NCBI GenBank assembly: GCA_945868825.1
Contig: CAMBMM010000001.1
Coordinates: 124,001 to 188,000, forward strand
DNA: 64,000 bases
Source: Sphingobacterium thalpophilum
GTDB taxonomy: Bacteria > Bacteroidota > Bacteroidia > Sphingobacteriales > Sphingobacteriaceae
Direction of reading: 5' to 3'
Positions 30,189 to 38,800 of the stretch are shown piece after piece (the stretch's first letter is position 1; every line of letters begins with the position of its first letter). The position numbers and the translations under genes are program-made. The notes beneath the pieces are model-generated. The model saw only the letters and a list, made by a program, of their open reading frames with translations. It was not told where the DNA came from and did not search any database.

Positions 30189-31613
30189 ATGGAATCAAAT
30201 TCACATACCAAATGGGGTCAATTTATACCCTTAGTAACCGTATTTTTCTTCTGGGGATTTGTTGCTGCAAGCAACGATATTTTAATTCCGGTATTCAGAC
30301 AAGCTTTTGATTTAACACAAAGTCAAAGTCAGTTAGTTTCTTTAGCTTTTTATATTGCCTATACCGTAGGTTCATTAATATATATGGGTGTTTCGGTGCT
30401 ACTCAAGAAAGATGTGATTAATACCATAGGCTATAAAAACGGTCTAGCATTGGGCTTAGTTATTTCTGCCTTTGGAACGTTATTGTTTTATCCAGCAGCA
30501 AACCTTGGTTCATTTCCACTTATGCTTTCGGGTTTATTTATAGTTGGATTGGGATTTTCACTTCAACAAACCGTAGCTAATCCATTAGCCATTGCCATGG
30601 GACCCATTACAACAGGCTCTCAGCGTTTAACCTTGGCAGGTGGTATTAATAATTTTGGAACTACCATTGGTCCATTGATTGTGAGTTTTGCCATTTTTGG
30701 AGCCAGTACAAGCACTACAACCAATATCAGTATTGAGAGTGTTAAAATTCCTTATTTAGTATTGGGTGCTGCATTTTTACTGGTGGCTTTATTCCTTAAA
30801 TTTTCATCAATACCAGATAAGCCAGCCTTGGTAGAAAGTACCGAAGATGGGTTAAAAGGTTCTGCCTTAAAATATCCGCAATTGGTACTGGGCATGATTG
30901 CCATTTTTGTATACGTTGGTGTAGAAGTTTCCACCGTAAGTAATTTTCCAGCTTATATGGAAAAGGATTTAGGCTTTGCCATAAAAGATATTGCCCCCTA
31001 TATTTCCTTGTATTGGGCCAGTATGATGATTGGTCGTTGGACTGGTGCTGTGGAAGCATTTACCGAAAGCCTGAGCCTACAAAAAGTGTTGCGTTTTGTT
31101 GCACCTTATTTAGCCTTTGGTGTTTTTCTTTTGGTGAATGCCATCGCAAAACACGATTTAGCTCCCTTTTATGTATATGGCCTTATTATTTTAGTATTAA
31201 TACTTGCCGATATTTTAAGTAAAGCCAATCCGGTTCGTATGTTATTTATTTTTTCTGTAGTAGGAATTTTGGCCTTATGTTTAGGCATGTTAACTACTGG
31301 TATGCTAAGTGTGTATGCATTCACAAGCGTAGGCTTATTTTGTAGTACCTTATGGCCTTGTATTTTTACACTAGCCGTTAGCGGACTTGGTAAAAATACC
31401 AGCCAAGGAAGTAGCTTTTTAATTATGATGATTATGGGCGGTGGTATAGTAAGTTGGTTACAAGGGTACCTATCAGAATTTACGGGTATTCAATACAGCT
31501 ATGTAGTAGGAATTGCTTGCTTTGCCTATTTAGCTTTTTATGCGTGGAAAGTGAGCGGTATTTTAAAGGCTCAGGGCATTAGTTTTGATAAAAATATGGC
31601 CTCTGGTCATTAA
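30189..31613 (+). CDS. Sugar MFS transporter (FucP-like)
   Basis: FFFWGFVAASNDILIPVFRQAF, GLGFSLQQTVANPLAI, multiple TMs. Confidence 0.9.
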   Translation: MESNSHTKWGQFIPLVTVFFFWGFVAASNDILIPVFRQAFDLTQSQSQLVSLAFYIAYTVGSLIYMGVSVLLKKDVINTIGYKNGLALGLVISAFGTLLFYPAANLGSFPLMLSGLFIVGLGFSLQQTVANPLAIAMGPITTGSQRLTLAGGINNFGTTIGPLIVSFAIFGASTSTTTNISIESVKIPYLVLGAAFLLVALFLKFSSIPDKPALVESTEDGLKGSALKYPQLVLGMIAIFVYVGVEVSTVSNFPAYMEKDLGFAIKDIAPYISLYWASMMIGRWTGAVEAFTESLSLQKVLRFVAPYLAFGVFLLVNAIAKHDLAPFYVYGLIILVLILADILSKANPVRMLFIFSVVGILALCLGMLTTGMLSVYAFTSVGLFCSTLWPCIFTLAVSGLGKNTSQGSSFLIMMIMGGGIVSWLQGYLSEFTGIQYSYVVGIACFAYLAFYAWKVSGILKAQGISFDKNMASGH

Positions 31614-31625
31614 TTCACTTATACC

Positions 31626-32078
31626 TTGACTAAACCAAGTTTTGATAGTATATATATGAACTTAGCCACCGACTTGGCAAAGCGCTCTCATTGCGTAAAG
31701 GCCCAGGTTGGTGCAGTTCTTACTAAGGATACCCGAATCATTTCTATAGGCTACAATGGGCCCCCTGCGGGCACCCATAATTGCGATGAAGAATTTCCGG
31801 GAGTTGGTTGCCCCCGAGATAGTAAGAATAGCTGTTCTTTGGCTTTACATGCCGAGGAAAATGCAATTTTGTATGCAGTTAAAAACGGAGCAACTTTAGA
31901 AGGAGCAACCTTATACCTTACTTTATCTCCCTGCCTCTCTTGTGCCCGGCTCATCTTTTCTTCGGCTATTAAGAAAGTGTGGTTTAAAAATTCTTATGCC
32001 GAGTATAAAGGTTTGCCAAGCGATGAAGGAGTAGATTTTCTAAATAAATTTGGAGTGGAGACCCTTAAATTTGTTTAG
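31626..32078 (+). CDS. dCMP deaminase family protein
   Basis: HAEENAILYA and PCLSCARLI zinc motifs; TTG start. Confidence 0.93.
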   Translation: MTKPSFDSIYMNLATDLAKRSHCVKAQVGAVLTKDTRIISIGYNGPPAGTHNCDEEFPGVGCPRDSKNSCSLALHAEENAILYAVKNGATLEGATLYLTLSPCLSCARLIFSSAIKKVWFKNSYAEYKGLPSDEGVDFLNKFGVETLKFV

Positions 32079-32089
32079 CTCTCTTCCAA

Positions 32090-33304
32090 TTATTTAAACG
32101 GATTCCCCCATTTAACATCGGTATACACATTGGTGCCTGACAACGTTTTTAGGAAAGCAACCATGGCATCCACTTCATTCGCATTTAATTGAAGTTTTTG
32201 ACCAATACCATTTGGTCTTAAACGCTGGTCGAGGTTGTTATTACCCGGTGCAATACTGATGTTACCATAATGTCCAATTACATTTTGCAGGGTTTTTAAT
32301 GCCCCGGTATGCATCATTGGGGTATTTACTACCCCAGCATTATTTACCAAATCTCTTAATGTTGGTGCACGTGTGTTTGTAATATCTATACCTGCGCTGT
32401 TTACGATACCAATGATCCCGTTGTTTCTAGAATTGGGGTCAATATCAAATTCAGGCGCATTGTGGCAGCCATTGCAACCTAACCCGCCCGAAATGCGATT
32501 GCCTTGTGCATCAAATGTTGGAGGAGTTATAAACAGTGTTTTTCCGGTATTTTCTAGTGTGCTAAAATTAGGGAAGGGCTGGTTATCGTTATTTACTTGA
32601 TCTCTTCCAGCATCGTATTTAGAATCGAAAGATTGTATGCTTCTGATAAATTGTGCTAAAGATTCTTGCAAACGGGCTTCTGTTACGGTAATATCACCAT
32701 ACACAAACTTAAATAGCTCGTTGTAATAGCCAATGCCCTGTAATTTAGTTAAAAGAGCAGTTAAATTACCTCTACCCGTTTGACCACTAAAGCCCATTTC
32801 GTTGTGGTCTGCTATGGGCTGGGTGGTTTGTTGTTCAAGGCTTGTTGCACGTTCATCCCAAAAAAACCTACTTTCTACAGCAAAACGTGAGTTCACTAAA
32901 CGCATAGAGTGTCTGCCGGTTGCTCCACCCAATACACCACTACTCACTTGTGCGGTATCACTAAAAGCAAATTGTTGATTATGACAGCTCGAGCAAGAAA
33001 TAGAATTGTTAATACTTAAACTTTTATCGTAAAAAAGCACCCTGCCTAATGTTGCTTTGGCATTGGTAATTGGGTTATTGCCTGTATTATCCTTTACAAT
33101 ATAATTTGGTTTTGTTTGATTGGCGTAGTTGGCCAAACTATTCAAATTGATAGTTGTTCCAAAAGCTGTGCTTATGTTAGGATATGTAGCAGTAGTTGTG
33201 CTGCCACTAGCAGTATTGCTAGGTGTATCGGTATTTTTTGAACAGGAAACTGCTCCCATAATAATCAGTCCCATGAGGGCTGCAATTGCGGTTAATTTGT
33301 TCAT
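32090..33304 (-). CDS. Cytochrome-c peroxidase, lipoprotein
   Basis: Lipobox GAVSCSK; two CxxCH haem motifs (CSSCH, CNGCH). Confidence 0.93.
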   Translation of the reverse strand: MNKLTAIAALMGLIIMGAVSCSKNTDTPSNTASGSTTTATYPNISTAFGTTINLNSLANYANQTKPNYIVKDNTGNNPITNAKATLGRVLFYDKSLSINNSISCSSCHNQQFAFSDTAQVSSGVLGGATGRHSMRLVNSRFAVESRFFWDERATSLEQQTTQPIADHNEMGFSGQTGRGNLTALLTKLQGIGYYNELFKFVYGDITVTEARLQESLAQFIRSIQSFDSKYDAGRDQVNNDNQPFPNFSTLENTGKTLFITPPTFDAQGNRISGGLGCNGCHNAPEFDIDPNSRNNGIIGIVNSAGIDITNTRAPTLRDLVNNAGVVNTPMMHTGALKTLQNVIGHYGNISIAPGNNNLDQRLRPNGIGQKLQLNANEVDAMVAFLKTLSGTNVYTDVKWGNPFK

Positions 33305-33307
33305 AAT

Positions 33308-33415
33308 TTAATACTTTAAAAAAATAAGCACTAAAGCTGATACTCCCAATAGAAATACTTCTATTCCTAATATGCCTAGTATAATAAGTTTATAATCCAT
33401 GGGTTGCTTTTTCAT
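33308..33415 (-). CDS. Putative 35-aa single-TM small protein
   Basis: Read directly: MKKQPMDYKLIILGILGIEVFLLGVSALVLIFLKY*; ends immediately before the cytochrome-c peroxidase start; below the ORF-track length cutoff. Confidence 0.45.
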   Translation of the reverse strand: MKKQPMDYKLIILGILGIEVFLLGVSALVLIFLKY

Positions 33416-33472
33416 GATGCCTGATTCATTGTTTAGACATCAATTGGATTTAAAGGTTTAATGCAACTCCGA

Positions 33473-34399
33473 TTATTTTATCAATAAAAATTCGAGGGGG
33501 ATATGCAAGCGTTTACTCCACGATTTTTCACTATGATCGTCGCCGGGATAAAATTGTGTGAGCCAATACGGATCGCTATAACCCTTAGCTTTCATTAAGC
33601 TATCTACTTTTTGTTGTAGGGGTGGATATAAAGCATCGAGTGTTTGATTGCCATAATCAAAGTAGATTTTGTGCGTGTTTGCTTTAGGTAAATGTTTGTT
33701 CATATAGGATAAAAATGCATCCGGAATAGGATTGCCCTCCATGCTAAAAATACCTGGCCAATGGGTGCTCATACAAGCAGCTCCGCCAAATACGTTCGGA
33801 TATTCGCAAAGGGCATACATAGAAATTAGCCCGCCCATGCTACTGCCCGCTATAAAGGTATCTTCGGTTTTGGTAGAAACTGCATAATGGTTATCGATAT
33901 AAGGTTTCAGTTCTTTTACCAAGAATTTTAGGTAGCTATCCGAAGAAATTTGGTAGTTATTAAATATGGAACCACCATTGGCACGTGCTGCGGCATAAAT
34001 GGCTTCTTTTTCTGATTTTTTTAAATTTTCGAAGGGTTTTTGAGGAAAGTAGTCTGCATGACGAGTTTTTTCACCGTTCCAAACGCCTACCACAATGGTT
34101 TCTTTAATTCGGCCTGTTTTTTCTAATGCACTTAACACATCATCTACTTCCCAAGCGGTTTTATTCCACGTTGTACCGGCATCGAAGAGCATTTGGCCAT
34201 CGTGCATGTACAATACCGCATATTTTTTGTTTGTGGTATAGCCATCGGGTAGCCACACGTCTACATTTCGGGCTGTTACGTATTTTGAAGGGAATTGAGT
34301 TATACGTTCAATTTTTCCCGAAACAACTTGGGGCGTAGTTTGACCTTGTGCCCAGATCCCCCATAGGCAAAAGCCTAACATACATGCTAGTAATTTCAT
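33473..34399 (-). CDS. Alpha/beta hydrolase-fold esterase (esterase D/enterochelin esterase-like)
   Basis: Signal peptide; VDVWLPDGY, VLYMHDGQMLFD, GSSMGGLISMYAL, DDHSEKSW. Confidence 0.9.
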   Translation of the reverse strand: MKLLACMLGFCLWGIWAQGQTTPQVVSGKIERITQFPSKYVTARNVDVWLPDGYTTNKKYAVLYMHDGQMLFDAGTTWNKTAWEVDDVLSALEKTGRIKETIVVGVWNGEKTRHADYFPQKPFENLKKSEKEAIYAAARANGGSIFNNYQISSDSYLKFLVKELKPYIDNHYAVSTKTEDTFIAGSSMGGLISMYALCEYPNVFGGAACMSTHWPGIFSMEGNPIPDAFLSYMNKHLPKANTHKIYFDYGNQTLDALYPPLQQKVDSLMKAKGYSDPYWLTQFYPGDDHSEKSWSKRLHIPLEFLLIK

Positions 34400-34490
34400 A
34401 CTCGAATGTATGAAATTTATTTAGTTGTGAAAAAAACTTACATCTAACCAGAATCCTCCATTTAGACGCTCTTGGTTTTATTGGTCGTAA

Positions 34491-34517
34491 AAAAGCCAAG
34501 CGTATAGCTTGGCTTTT
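34491..34517. terminator. Rho-independent terminator
   Basis: AAAAGCCAAGC-GTATA-GCTTGGCTTTT perfect 11-bp stem. Confidence 0.85.
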
Positions 34518-34537
34518 GGTAGAAGTTGAAGACTGTA

Positions 34538-34840
34538 TTATCTCGTTCTTTTGTTGTGCTTGGTTCGACGAATGGTGCGGTCGAGTTGGCGATCTTGACG
34601 AGCAATGGCGCCACGTTCTTGAGGGGTTACAACACCATCTGCTACGGCTATGGCTTTTGTTCGTCTTACATCTTTGGCTTGTTTTCTCAAAACCAAGGCT
34701 TCGGTTTTTGTAATTTGACCACTGCGTATGCCTTGGGCAATACGACGTCGTTCGTCTCTAAGACTACGTTTTTCGGTTTGTGCATTACTGCTAGCTGCTA
34801 TGGCTACCAGCATTACTGCTAAAAGGATATACTTTTTCAT
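34538..34840 (-). CDS. Small secreted, highly basic hypothetical protein
   Basis: Signal peptide MKKYILLAVMLVAIAASSNAQ then Arg/Lys/Gln-rich mature part. Confidence 0.65.
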   Translation of the reverse strand: MKKYILLAVMLVAIAASSNAQTEKRSLRDERRRIAQGIRSGQITKTEALVLRKQAKDVRRTKAIAVADGVVTPQERGAIARQDRQLDRTIRRTKHNKRTR

Positions 34841-34952
34841 AAGCTGTTTTTTTTGTTGGATAATTAAACTTATAAATGGTTTAACGGCTTATATACGGGT
34901 TATATTTTTATCCTCTTTAAGCTAGATGATCAGGCAATTGCATCTTCTTTTG

Positions 34953-36302
34953 TTAGTCGAGCGTGGTTGTAAGGGCCATTCCTCTTGTATTTTCGTTAAA
35001 ACGGCCATTGTTATAAACCAAATTACCGTTTACAAAAGTTTGGGTAATGCTGCTGTGAAAGGTTGTTCCTTCTACGGGCGACCAGCCACATTTGTATAAA
35101 AGATTTTCTTTGCTAACGGTCCAGCTCGTATTTAAGTCAACTAGTGTTAGGTCTGCAAAATAACCTTCTCGTATAAAACCTCTTTTCTCAATATGATATA
35201 AAATGGCTGGGTTATGGCACATTTTTTCTGCAATTTTTTCTAAAGATATGAGCCCCTGTTTGTAAAACTCTAACATAATATTTAGGGAGTGTTGCACCAT
35301 GGGGGCTCCAGACATGGATTGAAAATAGGGTTTTTGCTTTTCTTCTAAGGTATGTGGCGCATGATCGGTGGTTACCAAATCAATTCTATCGTCTAACAAC
35401 GCTTTTAAGAGGCTTTTTTTATCTTTTTCTGTTTTTATGGCCGGGTTCCATTTTATTAAGGTGCCCAATCGTTCGTAATCTGTATCTGAAAACCACAAAT
35501 GATGTATCGAAACCTCGGTGGTGATATTTTTATCTTTTAAGGGTATATCATTCCGGAATAAATGGGTTTCCGCTTCGGTTGTTAGGTGTAAAATATGCAA
35601 ACGGGCCTGGTGTTTATTGGCCAATTCGATGGCTCTTTTGGTAGCTTCATAGCACGCTTTTTCGCTTCGTATGAGTGGGTGAAATTTAACGGGTACATTT
35701 TCGCCGTATTTTTCTCTGTACTGGTTTTCGTTTTCTTCTACAATTTGTTCTTTTTCAGAATGTATGGCAATTACAGCTTTGCAGTTTGCAAATAGTTTTT
35801 CCATGGTTTCTGGGTTGTCTGCCAGTAAGTTTCCTTTTTTTGTAAAGTACAATCCGTCATCAGAAACACCTAAGAGTTTAGAGGTATCTAGTTTAATTAC
35901 TTCATCTAAATTATCGCCATTAACGCCTAAAAAAAAGCCAAAGTTGGCTAAAGATTGTTCTGAGGCAATTCGGTATTTTTCATTCAAAATATCCATGCTT
36001 AATACATTTGGAGATGTATTGGGCATATCAATAAAAGAGGTTACACCACCAGCAAGTGCTGCTTTGCTTTCTGTATACAAATCACCTTTGTGGGTTAGTC
36101 CGGGTTCGCGAAAATGAACTTGACCATCAATAATACCTGGGAATAAAAACTTACCTGTTCCGTCAATTATAGTTGCAGCATCACTAGGGTCGGCTATTTG
36201 TCCAATTTTTTGAATCAATCCATCTTCAATCCATACATCGGCAACGCGAATTTGGCCTTCGTTTACCAGGCTACAATTTTTAATGAGTGTTTTTGTGGAC
36301 AT
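34953..36302 (-). CDS. pyrC: Dihydroorotase
   Basis: GIIDGQVHFREPGLTHKGD, TSFIDMPNT, LHILHLTT, TTDHAPHT. Confidence 0.93.
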   Translation of the reverse strand: MSTKTLIKNCSLVNEGQIRVADVWIEDGLIQKIGQIADPSDAATIIDGTGKFLFPGIIDGQVHFREPGLTHKGDLYTESKAALAGGVTSFIDMPNTSPNVLSMDILNEKYRIASEQSLANFGFFLGVNGDNLDEVIKLDTSKLLGVSDDGLYFTKKGNLLADNPETMEKLFANCKAVIAIHSEKEQIVEENENQYREKYGENVPVKFHPLIRSEKACYEATKRAIELANKHQARLHILHLTTEAETHLFRNDIPLKDKNITTEVSIHHLWFSDTDYERLGTLIKWNPAIKTEKDKKSLLKALLDDRIDLVTTDHAPHTLEEKQKPYFQSMSGAPMVQHSLNIMLEFYKQGLISLEKIAEKMCHNPAILYHIEKRGFIREGYFADLTLVDLNTSWTVSKENLLYKCGWSPVEGTTFHSSITQTFVNGNLVYNNGRFNENTRGMALTTTLD

Positions 36303-36304
36303 GT

Positions 36305-36889
36305 TTATTCTTTTGCTGCTTTACCAAAGCTTAGTATACTTAATGCCAAAACGCAATGGTACAAATCTATATTGTTTACATGAATTAGCGGAGCAATGGC
36401 CTTATTAAAGTTAGCTAGTATGAGTAAAACAACGGCCATTATGAGCCACATACTGTATGCTTTTTTGTCTTTGAAAAGCCCCCAAATACCAAGAGCCAAC
36501 ACTAGGGGTATGGCTACCATTGACGAAAACTGAGCTAAAGCAGGTTTTTGGAACAATTCGATATATAAGAATAGCACTACACCAGCTGCCACAAAACTAT
36601 ACAAATACGTTGTGTTTAGCCTTTTTTTGCTGATTTTTTGATAGCAAACCAACACCAAACAAATGGCACCCAATGTGGAGGCAATGTGCTGAAAAGTTTC
36701 TGAAACAGACCGTGCCGGAGCGTAACCCGAAAACCGAATGACACCAAAAAATGAAGCGGTAGTTACTGATAGAATAAACGCACTCCAGAGTAAACGCTCT
36801 ATTGGAGCTAATGGCTTTAAATACTTAAAAAATACAAATATACCTGCCAGAGTTAAGAGGGCATCAGTTAGGGCATGTGAGAGTTCCAT
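36305..36889 (-). CDS. Multi-pass membrane protein of unknown function
   Basis: About 6-7 hydrophobic segments; adjoins dihydroorotase and sterol desaturase genes on the same strand. Confidence 0.65.
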   Translation of the reverse strand: MELSHALTDALLTLAGIFVFFKYLKPLAPIERLLWSAFILSVTTASFFGVIRFSGYAPARSVSETFQHIASTLGAICLVLVCYQKISKKRLNTTYLYSFVAAGVVLFLYIELFQKPALAQFSSMVAIPLVLALGIWGLFKDKKAYSMWLIMAVVLLILANFNKAIAPLIHVNNIDLYHCVLALSILSFGKAAKE

Positions 36890-36897
36890 GTTAGATT

Positions 36898-38166
36898 TTA
36901 TGAAGCCAAAACGGGGGAGCTATCTTCTTCTAACCTGCTAAAATAATAGGTTACAACGTTTGCAACCACTAAATACACTAGCAACACTTTTGTAAATTGT
37001 TCGCCCATGCCAAACCAGTCGCCGTTTATATATATTAAACTAAGCGCACAAACGGTTTTTAGTAGTTCCCACCAAATGGCATTGGAGTTTCTATCCATGA
37101 GTTCGGTATAGGCATAAACCGCCAGTAAAATAAAGCCGCCATAAAAGAAAATTTGCGGTTTAGGAATGGTGGCTAGGTTGCCGAATAAATAATACATAAA
37201 GGCAAGGGTAACAAAAAACTGAATTCCAATCCACACCTTCAATGCATTGGAAGCCCTTGTATCGTATTTTTGAAAATGATATGGATCTTCGATTTTTTCG
37301 ACAGGATATTTTTCAATCACATCGGCAGGTCGCCAGCCAGTAGGTTTAAACCAAATGGCAAATTTATCTGCCCAATTGTGGGTACGGTAGGCATCGAGTA
37401 TTAATAAGCGTAGATGCAGGAAATTAATTTTTACGGGATTCCAGGTTTTTACGGGCCTTGTACTACCATAAACCGGTGGTACGTTGGGCAGTTCTTCTTG
37501 AAATGTTCCGAAAATTTTATCCCAAATAATAAAAATTTGTCCGTGGTTTTTATCTACATATTCTGGATTAATAGCATGGTGTACTCGATGGTGTGAAGGG
37601 GTAACAAGTATTTTTTCTAGGAAACCCATTTTTCCAATGTAGGTGGTATGGTACCAAAATTGCATAAATAACTGAATGGGTGTAACCAAGGCTACTACTT
37701 TGGCAGGTACGCCCAGCAATGCTGCAGGTAACAATAAAAAGGTAAATAAATTAATAAATACCGAAATAGATTGCCTTAAGGCACAGGCTAAATCGAATTC
37801 TTCGCTGCTGTGATGAATGGCGTGTTTATTCCATAAAAAATTAATGCTGTGCGCCCATCGGTGGCTAAAATAGCCGTAAAAGTCAATCACAATAAAGGTG
37901 ATGATATACATGGCCACACTAGACTCTAACTGAAATAATGCCCAATGGCTAACCATGTATTTATAACTTAGTATAACCACGGTTAAACCTAATGCATCTT
38001 TTATGGTGTTGGTAAAGCCCGAACTTAGGCTAGATATGGTATCTAATAGCCTAAAAGACTTTTTTTTCCAATACCAGCCATACCATTTTTCTGCAACAAC
38101 AAGGGTAAAAAATACGGGTATCACATACATTAATATGCGACCGTAGGTTGCCATTTCTCCACGCAT
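36898..38166 (-). CDS. Sterol desaturase / fatty acid hydroxylase family protein
   Basis: DFYGYFSHRWAH, HAIHHSSEEFD, HRVHHAIN histidine motifs. Confidence 0.93.
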   Translation of the reverse strand: MRGEMATYGRILMYVIPVFFTLVVAEKWYGWYWKKKSFRLLDTISSLSSGFTNTIKDALGLTVVILSYKYMVSHWALFQLESSVAMYIITFIVIDFYGYFSHRWAHSINFLWNKHAIHHSSEEFDLACALRQSISVFINLFTFLLLPAALLGVPAKVVALVTPIQLFMQFWYHTTYIGKMGFLEKILVTPSHHRVHHAINPEYVDKNHGQIFIIWDKIFGTFQEELPNVPPVYGSTRPVKTWNPVKINFLHLRLLILDAYRTHNWADKFAIWFKPTGWRPADVIEKYPVEKIEDPYHFQKYDTRASNALKVWIGIQFFVTLAFMYYLFGNLATIPKPQIFFYGGFILLAVYAYTELMDRNSNAIWWELLKTVCALSLIYINGDWFGMGEQFTKVLLVYLVVANVVTYYFSRLEEDSSPVLAS

Positions 38167-38362
38167 TTGTTTTTATATTTTTATCAAATTAACAATAAGT
38201 TTTTTCTAGTAGGTGAAGTTAAGTAAATAATTTTAGCTGAATCCACAATTTACTTCAATTTTTAAACCATTTAGCTTATTTGGTAAAGCTTCTTGAATAA
38301 CAAAAAGCTAAGCTAGCAACATGAATGAACGGATGCCAAGCTTAAGCTTTGGGTACTTATGT

Positions 38363-38737
38363 TTAACTGTTGGCTAGATTGCTAGTTCTTAGCGTTAGCA
38401 TGGTCCATGTTGCACCAGCGGCATCTATGGCTGCAAATAAGAGAATGGCTACTTCAACTTCTCCCTTTAACCATAAACTAAGCATAAATACAGTGGCCAC
38501 ATACCTAAGTGTTATGGTTAGGTGGTACAGTTTATGAAGAGCATGCTTGCCAATATAAAAATCGAAAAATCCAATAATAAACGCCAGAAGCCCCATCATT
38601 CTGGGTATCCATAATTCTTCGCCATGGCTTAACTTAAATAAGTCAAGCATAAAATCGGGAGCCATCATTAGCCCAATTCCAGGAATGAGGATCATATAGA
38701 TGCCAAATACTTTTAAACTGGTTGTGATGGATTTCAT
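38363..38737 (-). CDS. Small multi-pass membrane protein of unknown function
   Basis: Four hydrophobic segments; no recognised domain. Confidence 0.6.
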   Translation of the reverse strand: MKSITTSLKVFGIYMILIPGIGLMMAPDFMLDLFKLSHGEELWIPRMMGLLAFIIGFFDFYIGKHALHKLYHLTITLRYVATVFMLSLWLKGEVEVAILLFAAIDAAGATWTMLTLRTSNLANS

Positions 38738-38800
38738 GGTTATTTTTTAACGTTTCCGCAGTTTGCTTCAGGTGTACAATTCAAAGGTATAATGTTTAGA

